Assembly: GCF_029937755.1 (NCBI RefSeq)
Contig: NZ_JAPYPG010000008.1
Coordinates: forward strand, 83,759-147,758
Origin: Henriciella sp.
GTDB taxonomy: Bacteria; Pseudomonadota; Alphaproteobacteria; Caulobacterales; Hyphomonadaceae
Direction of reading: 5' to 3'
DNA: 64,000 nt
In this document: one piece after another, positions 41,174-50,326 of the stretch
Position numbering within the stretch: position 1 is the first letter of the stretch
Layout of the letters: the number at the start of each line of letters is the position of its first letter
Made by a program: the position numbers and the translations under genes
The notes under the pieces: model-generated
Told to the model about the DNA's origin: nothing
Database searches by the model: none
Seen by the model: the letters and a program-made list of their open reading frames with translations, nothing else

Positions 41174-42487
41174 ATGCCGAAGCGGTTTCACATACGCCTG
41201 AGGGACATTACCCCGCGCGGCCTCTATCCGCGGTCGGTGCTGATGGTCGTCCTGCCCGTCATCCTGCTGCTGACGGCAGTGACCTATATCTTCTACGACA
41301 GCCATTGGCGCCACACCTCGCGAAAGCTCAGTCAGACCATCTCAAGCGAGATCGCCTTCATGGTCACGCTGCGCCATGAATATCCCGGCGAGTTCGAGAT
41401 GCTGGCCAGTGAAGCGAGCCGCTCCATGCAGCTCGACGTGACGGTGCTCGAAGACACAGAGCTGCCAACCGAGCAGAAAGGCCTCTTCTTCACCGCGCTG
41501 GACGAAATCCTGTCGCGTGAACTCAGCGTCTCGCTGGACCAGCCTTACTGGTTCGACCTGTCAGGCTATGGAGAAACCGTCGAGATCCAGGTGCAGGATG
41601 GCGCGGACGTGCTTCAGTTCATCGCCGAGCGGGACCGGACCTTTTCGACGACCGGCCATATCTTCATCGTGTGGGTCATCGGGGCGACGGGCATTCTCGT
41701 TGCCCTCGCGCTGGGTTTCCTGCGCAATCAGGTCCGCTCCATCCTGAAGCTGACGGAAGCCGCCAAATCCTATGGCCGCGGCCGCGACACGGGGAACTAC
41801 CGGCCATCCGGCGCCACTGAAATCCGCGACGCGGCCCGGGCTGTCATGGATATGCGCACACGCCTGACCACGTTCGCTGAAGAACGCACCACAATGCTGG
41901 CCGGAATCAGTCATGACCTGCGCACGCCGCTGACACGGCTGAAGCTGCAGCTCGCCATGCTGGAGGATACGGAAGACATCCGGGCCGCCAAGGCCGACCT
42001 TGCTGAAATGTCCGCCATGCTGGAGGAATATCTCGCCTTTGCCAGCGGCAAGGAAGGTGAGCAACCGGTCTCCTTCCGCTTCGACGATATGGTGCGGGAC
42101 GTTGCTGAGGGGCTGGAGGGAGCCGTGGCCTTCAAGCGCATGGATGAAGTTTCCCTGATTGCCCGGCCAGGGCTGATCCGCCGGGCGGTGTCAAACCTCC
42201 TGTCCAACGCGCTTGGCTTCGGCTCGCATGTCGAGGCGGAAGTCATCAACGGCCCACACATGATCGAGCTTGTGGTCGATGATGACGGGCCGGGCATCCC
42301 GGCGGAGCGTCGTGAAGAAGCGTTCAAACCGTTCCATCGGCTGGACGCTTCACGTAATCAGAACGTCCCCGGCACCGGCCTCGGCCTCTCCATAGCGCGC
42401 GACACGGCCCGCCAGCATGGGGGTGACATCCGGCTTGAAGACAGCCCGCTTGGCGGGTTGAGAGTCCGGTTCAGGCTACCGCGCTAG
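41174..42487 (+). CDS. Sensor histidine kinase
   Basis: The 437-residue EnvZ-like kinase has two membrane helices (about residues 20-40 and 160-178) flanking a periplasmic sensor domain of about 115 residues. A HAMP linker, then the dimerisation domain with the phospho-acceptor histidine in GISHDLRTPLTRLK, and the ATPase domain with N-box NLLSNALG, G1 DDDGPGIP and G2 GTGLGLSIA follow. It should phosphorylate the response regulator encoded just upstream. The signal is unknown. Its stop codon overlaps the stop of the convergent midA gene by four bases. Confidence 0.92.
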   Translation: MPKRFHIRLRDITPRGLYPRSVLMVVLPVILLLTAVTYIFYDSHWRHTSRKLSQTISSEIAFMVTLRHEYPGEFEMLASEASRSMQLDVTVLEDTELPTEQKGLFFTALDEILSRELSVSLDQPYWFDLSGYGETVEIQVQDGADVLQFIAERDRTFSTTGHIFIVWVIGATGILVALALGFLRNQVRSILKLTEAAKSYGRGRDTGNYRPSGATEIRDAARAVMDMRTRLTTFAEERTTMLAGISHDLRTPLTRLKLQLAMLEDTEDIRAAKADLAEMSAMLEEYLAFASGKEGEQPVSFRFDDMVRDVAEGLEGAVAFKRMDEVSLIARPGLIRRAVSNLLSNALGFGSHVEAEVINGPHMIELVVDDDGPGIPAERREEAFKPFHRLDASRNQNVPGTGLGLSIARDTARQHGGDIRLEDSPLGGLRVRFRLPR

Positions 42488-43524
42488 AAACCGGCTGGCG
42501 GCGCGAGCCCCGGGGCACTCAGGCAAAGCACCCTGAAACGGCTGCCCATCTCTGCCGGATCGACAAGACGGCGCACGCCGTCATGGATCGCCTCCGCCTC
42601 TTCAGGATTGGCTTTTATCAACGCCTGCATGCGCGCTTCGGCCCCGAGCGACAGCAGGAATGGCCCCTGCTCCACAGGCCCCGCGACCTCCAGCCCTGCC
42701 GCGTCTGCCAGCCTTGCCAGACGGCCAAAATCCACATCGACGGTCAGATCGCTCTCGCCCGGATGGGCCAGCGGGTCGACCTGCTCTCCCCGCAGGAAAG
42801 CCCGCAGCGTGTCGCCTGGGGCCAGGTTGGATGGCCCGTAATCGATGAATAGCGCCCGCCCAGGCACCTGCTCGAAGGCGTCCCTCAGAACATCAACAAG
42901 GGTCTCAAGCGCGGGCTGGACTTCAGCGGCCTCCCCGGAAACCTGGGCGACCGGGGTACTGGCCGCATCGCCGGCGATGCCGAAAGCAAGCTCGCCAGCC
43001 TCATCAAGACCAACCACCTTTTCGCGCCACTCGCCATCCGACATCACAAACTGGCGGGCCGGCAGGCAGTCCAGCCACTCATTCGCAACGAGGATGAAGG
43101 GTGCTTCGCCAAGGGCCTGAAAGGCACCAAGAAAATCGGGATGGAACTGGGCGAGTGCTTCGCTCTGGCGCGCCGCATGGACGGGGCTGGCTTCGTTCAT
43201 GGCGAGCGAAAACGCCTCGCCGCCACCGGCCTTGCCGATCACGCGCAGCATGTCGGCCATCATCGTGCCACGGCCGCCGCCCACTTCGACCAGCCGCGCC
43301 GGGTTCGGCGCGCCCATCGACTGCCACTCATACAGCGCCCAGAGGCCGAGCAGCTCACCGAACACCTGGCTGATCTCGGGGGCTGTAATGAAGTCACGCC
43401 CAATCCCCGGACGCGTCGCATAATAGCCGTGCTGCAGGTCATGCAGGCAGGCGTTCATATAGGCCGAAACCGGAAGTGGCCCGCCAGCCTGGATGAGGGA
43501 TTTGAGGTCGTCCTTCAGGCTCAC
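42484..43524 (-). CDS. MidA/NDUFAF7-type SAM-dependent methyltransferase
   Basis: The 346-residue protein is a class I methyltransferase of the MidA/NDUFAF7 family (PF02636). In mitochondria NDUFAF7 methylates an arginine of a complex I subunit; the bacterial target is not settled. Family motifs include GYYATRPGIGRDFITAPEIS and the SAM site LVEVGGGRGTMMADMLR, with FIDYGPSN near residue 230. The GTG at 43524 overlaps the lgt stop codon (GTGA), which sets this start 34 codons inside the track ORF and shows coupling to lgt. lgt followed by this family is a common alphaproteobacterial arrangement (from memory). Confidence 0.87.
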   Translation of the reverse strand: MSLKDDLKSLIQAGGPLPVSAYMNACLHDLQHGYYATRPGIGRDFITAPEISQVFGELLGLWALYEWQSMGAPNPARLVEVGGGRGTMMADMLRVIGKAGGGEAFSLAMNEASPVHAARQSEALAQFHPDFLGAFQALGEAPFILVANEWLDCLPARQFVMSDGEWREKVVGLDEAGELAFGIAGDAASTPVAQVSGEAAEVQPALETLVDVLRDAFEQVPGRALFIDYGPSNLAPGDTLRAFLRGEQVDPLAHPGESDLTVDVDFGRLARLADAAGLEVAGPVEQGPFLLSLGAEARMQALIKANPEEAEAIHDGVRRLVDPAEMGSRFRVLCLSAPGLAPPAGF

Positions 43525-44459
43525 GCCGACGCCGCACTCGCTGGTGGTTTGCGCATCGAATTCCAGACAAGAAACGCCCCGCCAAGCCACATCGGCAGGG
43601 AGAGAAGCTGACCCATTGTCAGCCACTCAGGCATCACACCCAAGGTGAAGCTGTCTGGCATCCGGAACTGCTCAACGATCGAGCGTCCGATTCCATAAAG
43701 AAGCAGGAAAAGCCCTGCTGCCATGCCTGGCCGCTTCAGCAGACCAAAGCGCCAGACCAGAACGGAGATGATGATGGCTGGGATCAGGCCTTCCAGCGTC
43801 GCTTCGTATAGCTGGCTCGGATGGCGCGCGACTTCAGCGCCGGTATAGACCCATTGATTGGTTTCCCAGTTATAGGCCGAGGGCGTACCCCCGGCATTGC
43901 CTTCCGGAAACACCATGCCGATCGGCAGGTCGGTCGGGCGGCCAAAGAGCTCGGCGTTGATGAAGTTCGCGCAGCGCCCGAAGAACAGGCCGATCGGCGT
44001 TACGACACCGGCGATGTCGGCGATTGGCATAAGCTTGATGCCACGCTGCCTGGCAATAATCAGTATCGCCACGGCCACACCTAGAAGCCCTCCATGGAAG
44101 GACATGCCCCCTTCCCAGATCCTGAGCAGGCTCCACGGATCGCGCTGAATGAACTCGAACTGGAATGGCAGCTGGTAGAACAGGATGTAGCCGATCCGGC
44201 CACCCAGAATCACGCCGAGGGTCACATAGAAAAGCAGGTCGTCGATATCATCGCGGGTCGCCGGGCTCTGCCCACCCCAGAGGTTGGGTCGGCGCACCAG
44301 CGCCAATGCATAGCGCCAGCCGATAACGAGGCCGGCAATGTAGGCCAGCGCATACCAGCGTATCGGGAAGGTCGGCAGGCCGAGAAAGCCGAGGTCGATC
44401 TCGATCAGCGCAGGACTGAACTCCGGAAAACTCAGAGCGGCGGTCGTGAGTGCGTACAT
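43521..44459 (-). CDS. lgt: Prolipoprotein diacylglyceryl transferase
   Basis: Lgt is the inner-membrane enzyme that transfers diacylglyceryl from phosphatidylglycerol to the lipobox cysteine, the first step of lipoprotein maturation. The 312-residue polytopic protein has the HGG motif in GMSFHGGLLG and the family signature GRCANFINAELFGRP. IPIRWYALAYIAGL near the N-terminus carries the essential Tyr/Arg-type residues. It would process the several lipoproteins encoded in this window. Its stop overlaps the methyltransferase start, and it is divergent from ubiK with 87 bases between starts. Confidence 0.95.
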   Translation of the reverse strand: MYALTTAALSFPEFSPALIEIDLGFLGLPTFPIRWYALAYIAGLVIGWRYALALVRRPNLWGGQSPATRDDIDDLLFYVTLGVILGGRIGYILFYQLPFQFEFIQRDPWSLLRIWEGGMSFHGGLLGVAVAILIIARQRGIKLMPIADIAGVVTPIGLFFGRCANFINAELFGRPTDLPIGMVFPEGNAGGTPSAYNWETNQWVYTGAEVARHPSQLYEATLEGLIPAIIISVLVWRFGLLKRPGMAAGLFLLLYGIGRSIVEQFRMPDSFTLGVMPEWLTMGQLLSLPMWLGGAFLVWNSMRKPPASAASA

Positions 44460-44546
44460 GCGGCGTCTTTCCCCTGTCTGCCACCGGTCCTATCTGCTAG
44501 GCATTCCGGGTAACCAGTCCCTCTCAACGCGGCAAGGAGTAACCGC

Positions 44547-44792
44547 ATGGCGAGTTCAAATCCACTACTCGATGACCTTGCAGGCCTGATGACAGGCGCG
44601 ATGGGCGCCGCCCGCGCCGCCGGTGACGAAGCCCGCACTGCCGCGCAGGCCCGTGTGCGCTCGATGATCGCCGACATGGACCTCGCTGAACGCGACGAGG
44701 TTGAAGCGCTTAAAACCATCGCCACCAGAGCGTTGGAGCGGGTCGAAGACCTCGAGAAACGTATCGAGGCGCTGGAGAAGAAAAAGGGCTAG
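44547..44792 (+). CDS. ubiK: UbiK accessory factor (YqiC/BMFP family)
   Basis: The 81-residue protein matches the UbiK family, a trimeric coiled-coil protein that assists ubiquinone biosynthesis with the UbiJ partner and interacts with membranes. The N-terminal amphipathic region (NPLLDDLAGLMTGAMGAARAAGD) is followed by a long coiled coil, RALERVEDLEKRIEALEKKKG. The ATG is preceded by AAGGAG. It is divergent from lgt and converges with modC six bases away. Length and C-terminal Leu heptads are typical. Confidence 0.87.
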   Translation: MASSNPLLDDLAGLMTGAMGAARAAGDEARTAAQARVRSMIADMDLAERDEVEALKTIATRALERVEDLEKRIEALEKKKG

Positions 44793-44798
44793 GAGCCC

Positions 44799-45911
44799 TC
44801 AGCTCGCACCGAGATCTCCGGCCAGGCTCATGCTCTTGATGAGTGCGAACACCTCCATGCCTTCCGCGAGCTGCAGCTCTGCGAGTGCCGCGCGCGTAAT
44901 CCGAGCTCGCAGGCGGTTTGGACCGACCTGCAGGTCGATGTCAGCGTGTGGGGCCTTTGCCTCTGCCGAAATCGCCGTGATCCGCCCCGGCAGCATATTC
45001 CGGATGCTCAGCCCTTCAGGCTTGTGCGTCGCGACGGCGACATCCCGCGAATCGACAAAGAGACGAACCGTACTGCCCACGACCAGCCGCTCATCCAATG
45101 GCAGGCTGATCGAGGTTCCCGCAAGATCCAGCCTTGTGACGCCAAGGGCTGCATCATGACCGAGAACCCTTGTCTCGATCAGGCTCCCCGTCATGCCATT
45201 GGCCATGAGCGGCGCGAGATCGAGCGTCTGCATCACCTCGCTGATTGCGCCATTCGCTGTGACGGCGCCGTTCTCCAGCACCAGCATGTGCGTGGCCAGC
45301 GCGCTCACCTCCTCAATGTCGTGGCTGACATAGAGCGTGGGCAAGCCAAACCGCGCCGGCACGTCGCGCAGATAGGACAGGAGTTCGCGCTTTGAGGCCC
45401 TGTCGAGGCCGGTGAGCGGCTCATCCAGCAGAAGCAGACGTGGGCGTGACAACAGAGTCCGCGCCATTGAAACGCGCTGGCATTCACCGCCCGAGAGCCG
45501 GTCAATCCTGCGGTCGAGCAGGCCTGCTATGCCCGTCGCCTCAACCACGTCATCAAAGGTTATATCGCTCTGCGCCATCCGGCTGCGACGCTCGGCGAAG
45601 ACGAGATTGCCACGCACGTCGAGATGGCTGAAAAGGCGGGCGGCCTGAAACATGTAACCGACCGCGCGCCTGTGCGGTGGTACATTCCGGCGCTCATCAG
45701 AGGAAAACCAAACTTCACTGCCCAATGCGATGCGGCCCCGATCCGGGCGGTCGAGCCCGGCAATGGCCCTAAGCAGCGTGGTCTTGCCGCTGCCGCTTGG
45801 ACCGAACACCGCCGTAATGCCGTCAAGCGGCACAGCTTCATCGACGTGCAGTTCGAAGCCGCTGCGCGCAAGGGCAACGCGAAGGACAAGGGGGTCAGCT
45901 GGTGCGGACAC
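44799..45911 (-). CDS. modC: Molybdate ABC transporter ATP-binding protein
   Basis: ModC is the ATPase subunit of the molybdate importer. The 370-residue protein has Walker A GPSGSGKTT, the signature LSGGECQRV, Walker B LLLLDEPLTGLD and the switch SHDIEEV. A C-terminal TOBE/MOP domain (about residues 290-370) binds molybdate for feedback. The GTG at 45911 follows GGAG by five bases and overlaps the end of modB by 17 bases; the 53-residue extension in the track ORF is rejected. Gene order modA-modB-modC on the minus strand is standard, although the operon is placed between ubiK and ybjN. Confidence 0.93.
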   Translation of the reverse strand: MSAPADPLVLRVALARSGFELHVDEAVPLDGITAVFGPSGSGKTTLLRAIAGLDRPDRGRIALGSEVWFSSDERRNVPPHRRAVGYMFQAARLFSHLDVRGNLVFAERRSRMAQSDITFDDVVEATGIAGLLDRRIDRLSGGECQRVSMARTLLSRPRLLLLDEPLTGLDRASKRELLSYLRDVPARFGLPTLYVSHDIEEVSALATHMLVLENGAVTANGAISEVMQTLDLAPLMANGMTGSLIETRVLGHDAALGVTRLDLAGTSISLPLDERLVVGSTVRLFVDSRDVAVATHKPEGLSIRNMLPGRITAISAEAKAPHADIDLQVGPNRLRARITRAALAELQLAEGMEVFALIKSMSLAGDLGAS

Positions 45912-46566
45912 GCCAGCTCCGATTGATCGCATACACCCCGGCCAGCACAAGGAAAGCAAAGACGAGGAGACCAGCCGACAGCAGGTGCGCATCGCCGTAA
46001 TTCTGGTTCTCGACCTGCTCATAGATATCGATGGAGACCACACGCGTCCGGTCCGGGATGTTACCGCCAATCATCAGGACAACGCCGAACTCCCCGATCG
46101 TGTGCGCAAAGGTAAGTACGCCGGCCGTAATCAGGCCACGGACCGACTGGGGAAGCAGGACACTGAAGAAGGCATCGAATTGCGAGGCGCGGAGCATCGC
46201 AGCGGCCTCCATAGGCGCCCGGCCGACCGCTTCGAAGGCGGACTGGATGGGCTGCACCATGAAGGGCAGGGAATAGATGATTGAGGCAACAACCAGTCCG
46301 GCAAAGGAGAAGGTCAGTGTTTCGCCCGTGACAGACACCCAGAAGGCGCCAATGGGCGAAGTCGGGTTCAACGCAATCAACAGGTAGAAGCCGATCACGG
46401 TCGGCGGCAGGACAAGCGGAAGAGCCGTCACCGCCTCCACGACAGGCTTCAACGGAGAACGCGTGCGCGCAAGCCACCAGGCCAATGGCAAGGCAATGAC
46501 GAACAGGATCAACGTCGTGACCGCCGCAAGCTGGAGGCTGAGCAGGACGGGGGCGAGGTCAGGCAT
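45895..46566 (-). CDS. modB: Molybdate ABC transporter permease
   Basis: ModB is the 223-residue inner-membrane channel subunit, with about five helices. The cytosolic EAA-type loop that contacts ModC is visible in AVGRAPMEAAAMLRASQFDAFF, and the family-typical ALPLVLPPTVIGFYLL is near residue 50. It starts five bases after modA ends and its stop lies inside the modC gene, so the three are co-translated as a unit. Length and helices match typical ModB. Confidence 0.94.
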   Translation of the reverse strand: MPDLAPVLLSLQLAAVTTLILFVIALPLAWWLARTRSPLKPVVEAVTALPLVLPPTVIGFYLLIALNPTSPIGAFWVSVTGETLTFSFAGLVVASIIYSLPFMVQPIQSAFEAVGRAPMEAAAMLRASQFDAFFSVLLPQSVRGLITAGVLTFAHTIGEFGVVLMIGGNIPDRTRVVSIDIYEQVENQNYGDAHLLSAGLLVFAFLVLAGVYAINRSWRVRTS

Positions 46567-46571
46567 GACGT

Positions 46572-47342
46572 TCAGCCGGTTTCATAGCCGTACGCCGCGA
46601 TCGTCTCACGCGCCTCTTCGGTCTTCAGATAGTCGATAAAGCCCCGCGCCGCCTCATTCTCACTGGCTCGCTCCAGCAGAATGGCGTCCTGTCGGATCGG
46701 GGAATGAAGCGACTGAGGCGGCTGCCAGTATGACCCGCCGAGAGGTCTGCCGGGCGATGCGATCTGCGACAGGGCGACGAAGCCAAGTTCAGCATTCCCG
46801 CTCGTGACGATGGCCAGCGCCTGTCCTACATTTTCACCGCGAACGATCTTGTCCTGCAACTGCCCAGCAAGGCCCAGCGCGCCGATCACTTCCATCGCTG
46901 CAGCGCCATACGGGGCCAGATCGGGATTGGCGATAGCGAGGGCGCGAAAGTTTCCTTCGCGCAAGACGGCCTGGCCATCTCGCTGGAAAGCTGATGGGTC
47001 CGTGCTCCACAAGGCGAGTTTCCCGATGGCATAGGTGAAGCGCGTGCCAGCGACGGCATCCCCATCGTCTTCCAGCATTTCAGGCCGGCGCTGATCGGCC
47101 GCAAGAAACACATCGAAAGGCGCGCCATTTGTGATCTGGGTGTAGAGCTGGCCGGTTGAGCCCGAGGCAACCGAAATCTCATAGCCCGTCGACGCCTCGA
47201 AATCGGCTTCAAGCACCTCCGCCACTTCCCGGAAATTGGTTGCCACGGCCACGAGCGCATCGCCGGCAGGACGCCCGTCACCACAGGACACCGGCAGGAG
47301 AAGGACAAGAAAAGCAAATTTGCGAAGGAAAAGCCGGAGCAT
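46572..47342 (-). CDS. modA: Molybdate-binding protein (lipoprotein form)
   Basis: ModA is the substrate-binding protein that captures molybdate or tungstate in the periplasm. The 256-residue protein has a type II periplasmic-binding fold with VAVATNFREVAEVLEADFEA, then SVASGSTGQLYTQITNGAPFDVFLAAD, which contains the oxyanion-binding serines. The N-terminus reads as a lipoprotein signal ending in LPVSC rather than a plain cleavable signal, so it may be tethered to the membrane. ATG 47342 is used; the 40-residue upstream extension of the track ORF is not credible. No modE gene or ModE box was recognised. Confidence 0.92.
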   Translation of the reverse strand: MLRLFLRKFAFLVLLLPVSCGDGRPAGDALVAVATNFREVAEVLEADFEASTGYEISVASGSTGQLYTQITNGAPFDVFLAADQRRPEMLEDDGDAVAGTRFTYAIGKLALWSTDPSAFQRDGQAVLREGNFRALAIANPDLAPYGAAAMEVIGALGLAGQLQDKIVRGENVGQALAIVTSGNAELGFVALSQIASPGRPLGGSYWQPPQSLHSPIRQDAILLERASENEAARGFIDYLKTEEARETIAAYGYETG

Positions 47343-47556
47343 GCTTTCGCCTAGCACCCCCGAAATAGCCCGGCAACTGGATGTCAGGCGCTGGCGCCCG
47401 ACTGTCCTCAAGCATTGAAACGCGCCGTTCCCCATGCGACGGACATGCTGAGCCGCTTCCACAACCCTTGGAAGAAGTCCGGTTGCAGGCGGCTATCCCC
47501 GTGATACCGTCCTGACCAGTGGCGATTTCGCCACGATGATTCGGAAGGACCAAGCC

Positions 47557-48057
47557 ATGAGCCTCGACCTTCATACGCACGATACTCCGGCTGATCCGCT
47601 CGATCTCGTCGAAGCCTGCCTCGAGAATGCAGGCTGGGAGCATCAGCGCGACGATGACACCGCCATTCAGTGCATCGCCCAGAGCCGCTGGGGCGAAATG
47701 GGCGCGCTCTTCGCTGCCCGCCGCGAGCCACCGGCGCTGCACTTCACCCTGACGCTCGACCTGAAACCAACCGCTGCGCGCCAGAACGCGATCGCCAAGC
47801 TCGTGCTGATGGCGAATGAACGCCTCTGGCTCGGCCATTTCGACTACTGGGCCGATGATCATGTCATCCTGTTCCGCCACACCCTGCCCTTGCTCGACCG
47901 CCTCGAGCCCGATCCGGGTGAGATTCGCGCGGTTCTTGCTGCCGCGACGGATGCGGTGAACATGTTCGTCCCGGCGTTCAACTTCGTGATCTGGGCCGGC
48001 AAGACGCCGGAAGAAGCCATCGACGCAGCCCTCTTCGAGACAGATGGCGAGGCCTGA
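47557..48057 (+). CDS. YbjN domain-containing protein
   Basis: The 166-residue cytosolic protein belongs to the YbjN family, a fold related to type III secretion chaperones; E. coli YbjN affects motility and stress, but the mechanism is not known. The N-terminal DPLDLVEACLENAGWEHQRDDD and a central beta-sheet region with LFAARREPPALHFTLTLDL match. The ATG at 47557 follows GGAAGGA; seven extra residues in the track ORF are unlikely. proC begins 13 bases before its end. YbjN next to proC is a common alphaproteobacterial order (from memory). Confidence 0.82.
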   Translation: MSLDLHTHDTPADPLDLVEACLENAGWEHQRDDDTAIQCIAQSRWGEMGALFAARREPPALHFTLTLDLKPTAARQNAIAKLVLMANERLWLGHFDYWADDHVILFRHTLPLLDRLEPDPGEIRAVLAAATDAVNMFVPAFNFVIWAGKTPEEAIDAALFETDGEA

Positions 48058-48850
48058 GCCGGGGATTACACTTGTCGGCGGCGGACGCATGGGCTCCGCG
48101 CTGGCCGGCGGGTGGATCCAGTCGAATTATGACGGTCCCATCGCCATTATCGATCCTCAGCCATCCTCGCAGCTGACCGACTGGGAACGCGACGGCAAGA
48201 TTACCCTGAACCCGGCACCCGGACCGGCGACCACGCTGGTCGTCGCCGTGAAGCCTCAGGTTTTCGACAAGATCTCCGATCAGATCCGCGCTCATGTGGG
48301 CCCGGACACGCTGGTGCTCTCCATCATGGCGGGCATCACACTCGACTCGCTGGCCCGCACGCTGGGCACAGACAGGGTCGCCCGCGCCATGCCGAATACG
48401 CCAGGCCTCGTCGGCAAGGGCATGACCCTGCTCTGCCTGCCGGATGAGGCCAGCGCAGATGATGGCGACTACCTAAAGGCCCTGCTGACACCGCTTGGTG
48501 ACGTCGAAGGCCCGATCGGTGAGGACATGATCTCCGCCGCAACAGCCATTTCAGGCTGCGGGCCAGCTTATGTCTTTCTGCTCGCTGAAGTCATGGCAGC
48601 GGCCGGAAAGGCGCATGGGCTCGATCAGGACATGGCGATGCGGCTGGCCAAGAAGACGATCGAGGGCGCAGGCGCGCTAATGATGGAGTCCGAAGAAGCG
48701 CCATCGAAGCTGCGCGAGAACGTGACCTCGCCCGGCGGCGTCACGAAAGCCGCGCTGGACGTCTTGATGCAGGACACGGCGATGCCATCTCTCATGGAGC
48801 ACGCTGTTGGGGCGGCGATCAAAAGGGATCGCGAACTCTCGGGAGACTGA
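48044..48850 (+). CDS. proC: Pyrroline-5-carboxylate reductase
   Basis: ProC reduces 1-pyrroline-5-carboxylate to proline with NAD(P)H. The 268-residue protein has the dinucleotide-binding start ITLVGGGRMGSALAGGWI, the NADP-pocket region VVAVKPQVFDKI and the family signature in the C-terminal half, LRENVTSPGGVTKAALDVL. RAMPNTPGLVGKGM is also characteristic. The ATG at 48044 lies inside ybjN, so translation is coupled. The next regulator gene starts three bases after its stop. Confidence 0.95.
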   Translation: MARPEPGITLVGGGRMGSALAGGWIQSNYDGPIAIIDPQPSSQLTDWERDGKITLNPAPGPATTLVVAVKPQVFDKISDQIRAHVGPDTLVLSIMAGITLDSLARTLGTDRVARAMPNTPGLVGKGMTLLCLPDEASADDGDYLKALLTPLGDVEGPIGEDMISAATAISGCGPAYVFLLAEVMAAAGKAHGLDQDMAMRLAKKTIEGAGALMMESEEAPSKLRENVTSPGGVTKAALDVLMQDTAMPSLMEHAVGAAIKRDRELSGD

Positions 48851-48853
48851 ACC

Positions 48854-49501
48854 TTGGTCGAAGATCGCAGGACCATCCTCGAAATGGGCGTCCGCGCCGC
48901 GCTCAAACTAGCCACCGACGAGCCATGGGCTGACCTCACCCTGGCGCAGATCGCCGATGGGGCCGGCATTCCGCTGGAACAGTTTCATGGCGTCGCCAAC
49001 AAGGATACCATCGCCGACTCCGTCGAGCGCTATTTCGACAGGGCGATGAGCGAAGGCTCCTTCGATGAGGAGGAAATGCCCCGCACGCGGCTGTTCGACG
49101 TCATCATGATGCGCTTCGAGGCGATGGAAGATTATCGCCCCGGCCTGTTGTCGCTGATGAAGTGGCGCCAGTCACAGCCGCTCCGTCTCATGAACCTCAT
49201 TGCCGCCCGCCAGGCCTCCGCCGACTGGGCGCTGGTGTGCGCCGGTCTCGACAGCTCCGAAGGCCTGCCAAAGCCCGTGAAAGCGACAGGTGTGGCTTGG
49301 GCGATTGCGCAGGCGGAACGGGCCTGGCGCAAGGAAGAGTCGGCCGATCTTTCTCGCACCATGGCGGCGCTGGACGGAGAATTGCGCAAGATGGAAGAGC
49401 GCGCCAGCTGGATTACCGGGCGGCGGAGGAAGAAATCCGCAGATAGCCCATCAGAGGCCGCCGAAGCGCGGGACGAAACCTCCCCGGAGCAGGCTGAATA
49501 G
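48854..49501 (+). CDS. TetR-like transcriptional regulator
   Basis: The 215-residue protein has an N-terminal helix-turn-helix resembling TetR: RTILEMGVRAALKLATDEPWADLTLAQIAD, then AGIPLEQFHGVANKD. The C-terminal helical ligand domain is poorly conserved, ending in an Arg/Lys- and Glu-rich tail. It starts at a TTG three bases beyond the proC stop, with GGGAG upstream, so it is probably in the proC operon. The ligand and targets are unknown. The recognition helix is atypical (F-H-G-V-A-N-K rather than Y-x-Y-F), so the regulatory role is likely but unproved. Confidence 0.7.
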   Translation: MVEDRRTILEMGVRAALKLATDEPWADLTLAQIADGAGIPLEQFHGVANKDTIADSVERYFDRAMSEGSFDEEEMPRTRLFDVIMMRFEAMEDYRPGLLSLMKWRQSQPLRLMNLIAARQASADWALVCAGLDSSEGLPKPVKATGVAWAIAQAERAWRKEESADLSRTMAALDGELRKMEERASWITGRRRKKSADSPSEAAEARDETSPEQAE

Positions 49502-49534
49502 GCGCCCCCGTTTGCTTTTTCCGCCACGTGGCCT

Positions 49535-50326
49535 ATGCCCTCGCCCATGAGCATTCTTCCCCATACGCTTGCCCCGCATATTGCCAGCATGAAAGGCATC
49601 CGCCACGGCTTCTTCGGACGCCAGGGCGGGGTCTCCGACGGCATCTATGAAAGCCTCAATGTCGGCCCCGGCTCCGGCGACCGGCCCAAGGCCGTGACCC
49701 GCAACCGGGCGCTGATGGCCGAGGCGGTGGGCGCGTCGGGACCGGAAAACCTCCTCTCCTGCCACCAGGTGCATTCTGACCGCGCCATCCTCGCGACGAT
49801 GCCGTGGGGCGATGACCGCCCGCAGGCCGACGGCATGGTGACCGACCTGCCCGGCATCGCGCTCTGCATCCTCACCGCCGACTGCGTGCCGGTGCTGCTG
49901 GCAGACCGCAAGGCCGGGATCATCGGCGCCTGCCATGCCGGCTGGAAGGGCGCGCTCGGCGGCATCTGCGAGGCGACCATCGCCAAGATGGAGACGATCG
50001 GCGCCAGCAGGAAAGACATCCACGCCGCAATTGGCCCGTGCATCGGCCAGGAGAGCTATGAGGTCGGCCCGGATTTCCGTGAGGCATTCATGGAAAAGGC
50101 CCCGTGGAGTGGCAATCTCTTCCATGCCGGCCAGGGCGACCGTTTCCACTTCAACATCGAGACCTTCGTGAAGAACCGCCTGCTGCACGAGAAGGTCGCC
50201 TGGGTCGACGTCATCGGCCACGACACCTGCGAGATGGAGGAGATGTATTTCTCCAACCGCCGCCGCAACCACCGCGACGAACCCGATTATGGCCGCCAGG
50301 GCTCGGTCATCATGCTGGAGGGATAG
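49535..50326 (+). CDS. pgeF: Purine nucleoside phosphorylase-like laccase-domain protein (YfiH/PgeF)
   Basis: The 263-residue protein belongs to the YfiH/LACC1 family. Members act as purine nucleoside phosphorylase/adenosine deaminase, and E. coli YfiH (PgeF) edits peptidoglycan precursors wrongly built with serine. Metal ligands are visible: CHQVHSD, TADCVPVLL and CHAGWKG, with GPCIGQESYEVG following. An ATG at 49535 or four codons later is possible. It lies 33 bases after the TetR-like gene. Downstream is a 340-base gap with the largest 11-base repeat array. Confidence 0.9.
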   Translation: MPSPMSILPHTLAPHIASMKGIRHGFFGRQGGVSDGIYESLNVGPGSGDRPKAVTRNRALMAEAVGASGPENLLSCHQVHSDRAILATMPWGDDRPQADGMVTDLPGIALCILTADCVPVLLADRKAGIIGACHAGWKGALGGICEATIAKMETIGASRKDIHAAIGPCIGQESYEVGPDFREAFMEKAPWSGNLFHAGQGDRFHFNIETFVKNRLLHEKVAWVDVIGHDTCEMEEMYFSNRRRNHRDEPDYGRQGSVIMLEG

